The position numbers and the translations under genes were made by a program. Below are positions 6,553-8,156 of a DNA stretch of 8,156 nt, in pieces (within the stretch, counting starts at the first letter, position 1; each line of letters begins with the position of its first letter). Under the pieces are notes generated by a model. It was not told the DNA's origin, searched no databases, and saw only the letters and a list, made by a program, of their open reading frames with translations. This DNA is from Dehalococcoidia bacterium (GTDB taxonomy: Bacteria; Chloroflexota; Dehalococcoidia; GIF9; AB-539-J10): NCBI GenBank assembly GCA_030603265.1, contig JAUVYD010000055.1, positions 1 through 8,156 on the forward strand. The letters are read 5' to 3'.

Positions 6553-6582
6553 GACCACCTCTCCCTTGCGATACGTGCAGGA

Positions 6583-6588
6583 ATTATA
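6583..6588 (-). promoter_or_regulatory. TATAAT -10 box for the membrane-protein gene
   Basis: The minus strand reads TATAAT at 6588-6583, an exact match to the bacterial -10 consensus in an otherwise GC-rich gap, 31 nt before the ATG at 6552. That gives a transcript start near 6576 and a short leader holding the GGAGAGG site. No good -35 lies at the usual spacing; the positions where it would fall are inside the inverted repeat at 6594-6620. Confidence 0.5.
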
Positions 6589-6593
6589 CAGGA

Positions 6594-6620
6594 CACACCG
6601 GCAGCAGACAGGCCGGTGTG
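6594..6620 (-). repeat. Perfect 9-bp inverted repeat in the minus-strand intergenic gap (operator or terminator)
   Basis: CACACCGGC (6594-6602) and GCCGGTGTG (6612-6620) pair perfectly around a 9-nt centre. It sits after the zinc-ribbon stop (6656) and just upstream of the TATAAT box of the next minus-strand gene, covering the -35 to spacer region. Without a following U-run it is a poor intrinsic terminator. Its placement suits an operator for the downstream gene, or a weak terminator for the upstream one. Confidence 0.45.
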
Positions 6621-6655
6621 AGGGGAAGGCTCTCCGCGCAGGTCTGCGCCGGGGA

Positions 6656-6901
6656 CTAGCCTCTGACGAAGACCTTGCCCTGGACTATCTTCTTTGCAGG
6701 GCGGCCACGTACCATCGCGTCGCGAGCGAACTGCTGCCCGCACGAAGGGCACACGAGGGAGCCGTCAGTGTAGTCCTTGAGTATCCGGTCGACGTAGCAC
6801 TTCACGAGGTGGCCGGGTCCTGCCTTGTAATAGTGGTAGAGGATGGTCCTGCAATTCGCGCAGTACACATCGATGGTGTGGCCTCTGCCCGCAGGGTTCA
6901 C
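6656..6901 (-). CDS. Small zinc-ribbon protein, unknown function
   Basis: 81 residues on the longest reading, with C14-A-N-C17 and C51-P-S-C54-G forming a plausible two-knuckle zinc ribbon, plus C35 in L-V-K-C. Other features are L-Y-H-Y-Y-K (21-26), a basic C-terminus (R-G-R-P-A-K-K, 65-71) and no signal or membrane segment. This is a cytoplasmic metal-binding protein, perhaps touching nucleic acid or another protein. I do not recognise a named family with certainty. The start is uncertain: GTG 6901 has no clear ribosome site, and an internal GTG at 6868 would begin two residues before the first Cys. An AGAGG sits 7 nt before an ATC at 6874-6872, but an ATC start would be extraordinary. Its stop is 103 bp from the membrane-protein start on the same strand, and it is divergent from the gene at 7027. 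Confidence 0.7.
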   Translation of the reverse strand: MNPAGRGHTIDVYCANCRTILYHYYKAGPGHLVKCYVDRILKDYTDGSLVCPSCGQQFARDAMVRGRPAKKIVQGKVFVRG

Positions 6902-6945
6902 AGGACAATTCTACAGAACGGAGGGGCGACACAGTAGCATGTGGG

Positions 6946-6992
6946 GGCTGTGTTGCTGCCGGGGGCCATCCCGGGGTGGCGCAGGGACAGCC
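6946..6992. promoter_or_regulatory. Nested dyad in the divergent intergenic region
   Basis: The 125-bp gap between the divergent genes at 6901 (minus) and 7027 (plus) holds an outer repeat GGCTGT (6946-6951) / ACAGCC (6987-6992), then TGC/GCA and GCC/GGC pairs with small bulges. In the centre is a near-perfect 16-bp palindrome GCCATCCC-GGGGTGGC (6965-6980, one A/G mismatch). It may be an operator serving both directions, or a leader hairpin in the plus-strand transcript. I find no convincing -10/-35 pair around it, so transcript starts cannot be placed. Confidence 0.4.
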
Positions 6993-7026
6993 GAACGGTG
7001 TAGCATGAGCGCAAGGAGACGAACAC

Positions 7027-7230
7027 ATGCGATTCTGGGTACTGGAGAGCGCGGCCGGCAACTACGCGCAGGTCCACAGGGCGGAGTGCGAGCACTGCCA
7101 GGACGGCAAGAAGCCGCAATCCGGAGTGTGGAAGGGCTTCGAAGACTACACACAGGCGATGGAGCACGCCGCAGCAACCGAGCGGCCGGTCCTGCAATGC
7201 GCGCTGTGCCACCCGGAACGCTACGGGTAG
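7027..7230 (+). CDS. 67-aa protein with two CxxC pairs, unknown function
   Basis: ATG 7027 follows AAGGAG (7013-7018) at 8 nt, a good site. The protein starts M-R-F-W-V-L-E and carries H17-R-A-E-C21-E-H-C24 and C58-A-L-C61-H, enough for one zinc site made of two Cys pairs. Between them is an acidic/aromatic stretch (F-E-D-Y-T-Q-A). No signal peptide or membrane segment, so cytoplasmic. Similar tiny 'F-W-V ... V-H-R-A-x-C' proteins exist in many bacteria, to my memory without a known role. It is divergent from another small Cys-rich protein and lies 58 bp upstream of the first META lipoprotein's likely start, so it may share that transcript. Confidence 0.8.
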   Translation: MRFWVLESAAGNYAQVHRAECEHCQDGKKPQSGVWKGFEDYTQAMEHAAATERPVLQCALCHPERYG

Positions 7231-7276
7231 CCAGCCAGTGCGGTGGGGTAAACACGACCGTCAGGGACCAACCTGC

Positions 7277-7291
7277 GGAGGTGAGGACACG
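7277..7291 (+). promoter_or_regulatory. Strong ribosome site placed 7 nt before an ACG codon
   Basis: GGAGG (7277-7281) is followed by exactly seven bases and then ACG (7289-7291). The next gene in the same operon has GGAGG (7738-7742), seven bases and ATG (7750). The matching geometry marks the ACG as the probable initiation point, or as an ATG altered by mutation or base-calling error. Confidence 0.6.
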
Positions 7292-7717
7292 AGATTCAGA
7301 ACGCTGCTACCTGCTGCGCTGCTCCTCTGCGGCGCAATTCTGCTTGTTGCGGGGTGCGCCACCAGCGAAGACCCGGAACTGGACAGCGCTGGATGGGCCC
7401 TGAACCACATGGAGGTGCAGGGGAAGGCAATCCCTGTCCTGGAAAGCACGGAGATAACGCTGGAGTTCTTCCCCGCAGAGGGTCTGGTCCGGGGTTACAC
7501 GGGCTGTAACCAGTACGGCGGCGCGTACACGATCGACGGCGACTCGCTCAGCATCCCCGAGGTTGCGGCCACGGAGGAGTCCTGCCCGAATCAGGACATG
7601 ACGCTCCAGGAACACGACTACCTTGAGGCGCTGGCGAAGGCGGAGAGCTACGCGATTGCAGCAGACGAGCTGCGTATCACGTGCGGTGTGACAGTCCTGG
7701 TGTTCGAGCGTACATGA
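7289..7717 (+). CDS. META-domain (HslJ-like) lipoprotein 1, probable ACG start
   Basis: 142 residues if read from ACG 7289: a short basic n-region (M-R-F-R), a hydrophobic core, and lipobox L-V-A-G-C with Cys23 as the lipidated residue, so it should be anchored outside the cytoplasmic membrane. The mature part is one META domain: W36-A-L, T57-L-E-F, G72-C-N-Q-Y-G-G-A-Y (72-80), the T-x3-C motif (T95-E-E-S-C99), then E-x2-Y-L-x2-L. META domains occur in HslJ-type proteins linked to heat, novobiocin and stress tolerance; the molecular role is unclear. The only canonical in-frame start upstream, GTG 7238, has no ribosome site and would put 17 odd residues before the signal, so I reject it. A paralogue follows after 32 bp. 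Uncertain: whether ACG is the real start or an error; the domain call is firm. Confidence 0.85.
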   Translation, partial: TRFRTLLPAALLLCGAILLVAGCATSEDPELDSAGWALNHMEVQGKAIPVLESTEITLEFFPAEGLVRGYTGCNQYGGAYTIDGDSLSIPEVAATEESCPNQDMTLQEHDYLEALAKAESYAIAADELRITCGVTVLVFERT

Positions 7718-7749
7718 GAGTGACGCCACTACTGCCCGGAGGTCAAGAG

Positions 7750-8156
7750 ATGAAACACGGAATGCTGAGAGTTGCGATACTGCTTGCGAGCGCGGCCCTG
7801 CTGGCGACAGCGGGCTGCATCCCCGGCCTTCCTGGCCTTCCTGACCTTCCTGACCTTCCAGACCTTCCGGGACTTCCCGGAGCGGAGGAACCGGAGCTTG
7901 AACCCTCGCTCAACGGAACGTCATGGGTGTTGGAGGCATACGGCGAGCCGGGGAACCTGACTCCCGCGCTCGCGAGCACGGATGTGACGCTGGAGTTCGG
8001 CGATGGTGAGCTATCCGGCTCGGCCGGCTGCAACTCCTACTTCGGCTCGTACACGTCCAAGACGGACGGCTCGCTCGAGGTCAGCGACCTCGCCCACACG
8101 GAGATGGCCTGCCTGGTGCCCGGAGTGATGGAGCAGGAGGGGGAGTATCTCGCGAC
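7750..8156 (+). CDS. META-domain lipoprotein 2, 3' truncated by the window end
   Basis: Open to the end of the window; 135 complete residues visible. ATG 7750 has GGAGG at 7 nt. Signal peptide with lipobox T-A-G-C, lipidated Cys23 (the same position as in the upstream paralogue). Directly after the Cys comes a linker of six x-L-P triplets (residues 26-43), likely an extended, stiff spacer holding the domain away from the membrane. The META domain follows: G56-T-S-W, T80-L-E-F, G93-C-N-S-Y-F-G-S-Y (93-101), T118-E-M-A-C121, then E-x2-Y-L at the edge. The family is stress- and envelope-related with no defined activity. Tandem arrangement with the gene at 7289 suggests duplication and shared control. 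The true C-terminus and any further domain cannot be seen. Confidence 0.9.
   Translation, partial: MKHGMLRVAILLASAALLATAGCIPGLPGLPDLPDLPDLPGLPGAEEPELEPSLNGTSWVLEAYGEPGNLTPALASTDVTLEFGDGELSGSAGCNSYFGSYTSKTDGSLEVSDLAHTEMACLVPGVMEQEGEYLA
7825..7878 (+). repeat. Six tandem 9-bp units coding for x-Leu-Pro
   Basis: Six in-frame units of the form G-[GA]-C/A-CTTCC-N encode GLP, GLP, DLP, DLP, DLP and GLP just after the lipidated Cys. The middle units are near identical in DNA (gaccttcc plus t, t, a or g), so slippage or unequal exchange could change the copy number. Copy-number variation would alter the length of the membrane tether. Confidence 0.9.

Noticed and set aside
6458..6937. 159-codon plus-strand frame across the two minus-strand genes
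   Set aside because: Overlaps the start of the membrane protein and all of the zinc-ribbon gene, whose Cys motifs and composition are far more protein-like.
7238..7288. GTG 7238 as start of META lipoprotein 1
   Set aside because: No ribosome site and it would place a 17-residue polar stretch with a Cys before the signal peptide; the ribosome site points to 7289.
1..8156. CRISPR array, tRNA or rRNA gene, insertion sequence, attachment site
   Set aside because: No spaced direct repeats of array size, no cloverleaf or rRNA-like stretches, no transposase or integrase, and no flanking terminal repeats seen.

Overview
The window comes from a GC-rich bacterial genome with tightly packed genes, short overlaps (TGATG, GTGA) and clear Shine-Dalgarno sites. 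The B12-dependent methyl-transfer genes point to an anaerobic or facultative C1-metabolising lifestyle. From memory of similar proteins, the small 'GILSIIAG' membrane protein, the zinc-ribbon protein and the helical insert in the efflux adaptor suggest Chloroflexota (Dehalococcoidia-like). An anaerobic actinobacterial lineage is also possible, and no rRNA or tRNA is present to settle it.

Layout. (1) 2-2606, plus strand: a tripartite MacAB-type export module. It comprises the C-terminal part of a membrane-fusion/adaptor protein, an ABC ATPase and a MacB/FtsX-type permease, joined by 1-nt and 4-nt overlaps. (2) 2607-2907: a 301-bp gap with small dyads and one weak extended -10 promoter candidate. 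(3) 2908-6132, plus strand: a corrinoid methyl-transfer operon. It encodes a MtaC/MtbC-type corrinoid protein, two tandem paralogues of the UroD/MtaA methyltransferase family and a small four-cysteine protein translationally coupled to the second paralogue. (4) 6163-6901, minus strand: a small membrane protein and, upstream of it, a zinc-ribbon protein, separated by a perfect 9-bp inverted repeat and a TATAAT box. (5) 7027-8156, plus strand: a 67-aa CxxC/CxxC protein, then two tandem META-domain lipoproteins, the last running off the window.

How they may work together. The corrinoid protein would carry a methyl group on cobalt, and the two UroD-family enzymes would load or unload it. The window has no MtaB/MttB-type methyltransferase I, no MtrH-type tetrahydrofolate methyltransferase and no RamA-type reactivase. 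The substrate and final acceptor are therefore unknown, and the two paralogues may be the donor-side and acceptor-side enzymes. The ABC module and the META lipoproteins look like separate envelope functions.

The most unusual points are: the orphan methyl-transfer operon with its coupled small Cys protein; a probable ACG start codon in the first META lipoprotein; a SHOCT-like helical insert inside the efflux adaptor; and palindromes in the minus-strand and divergent intergenic regions.
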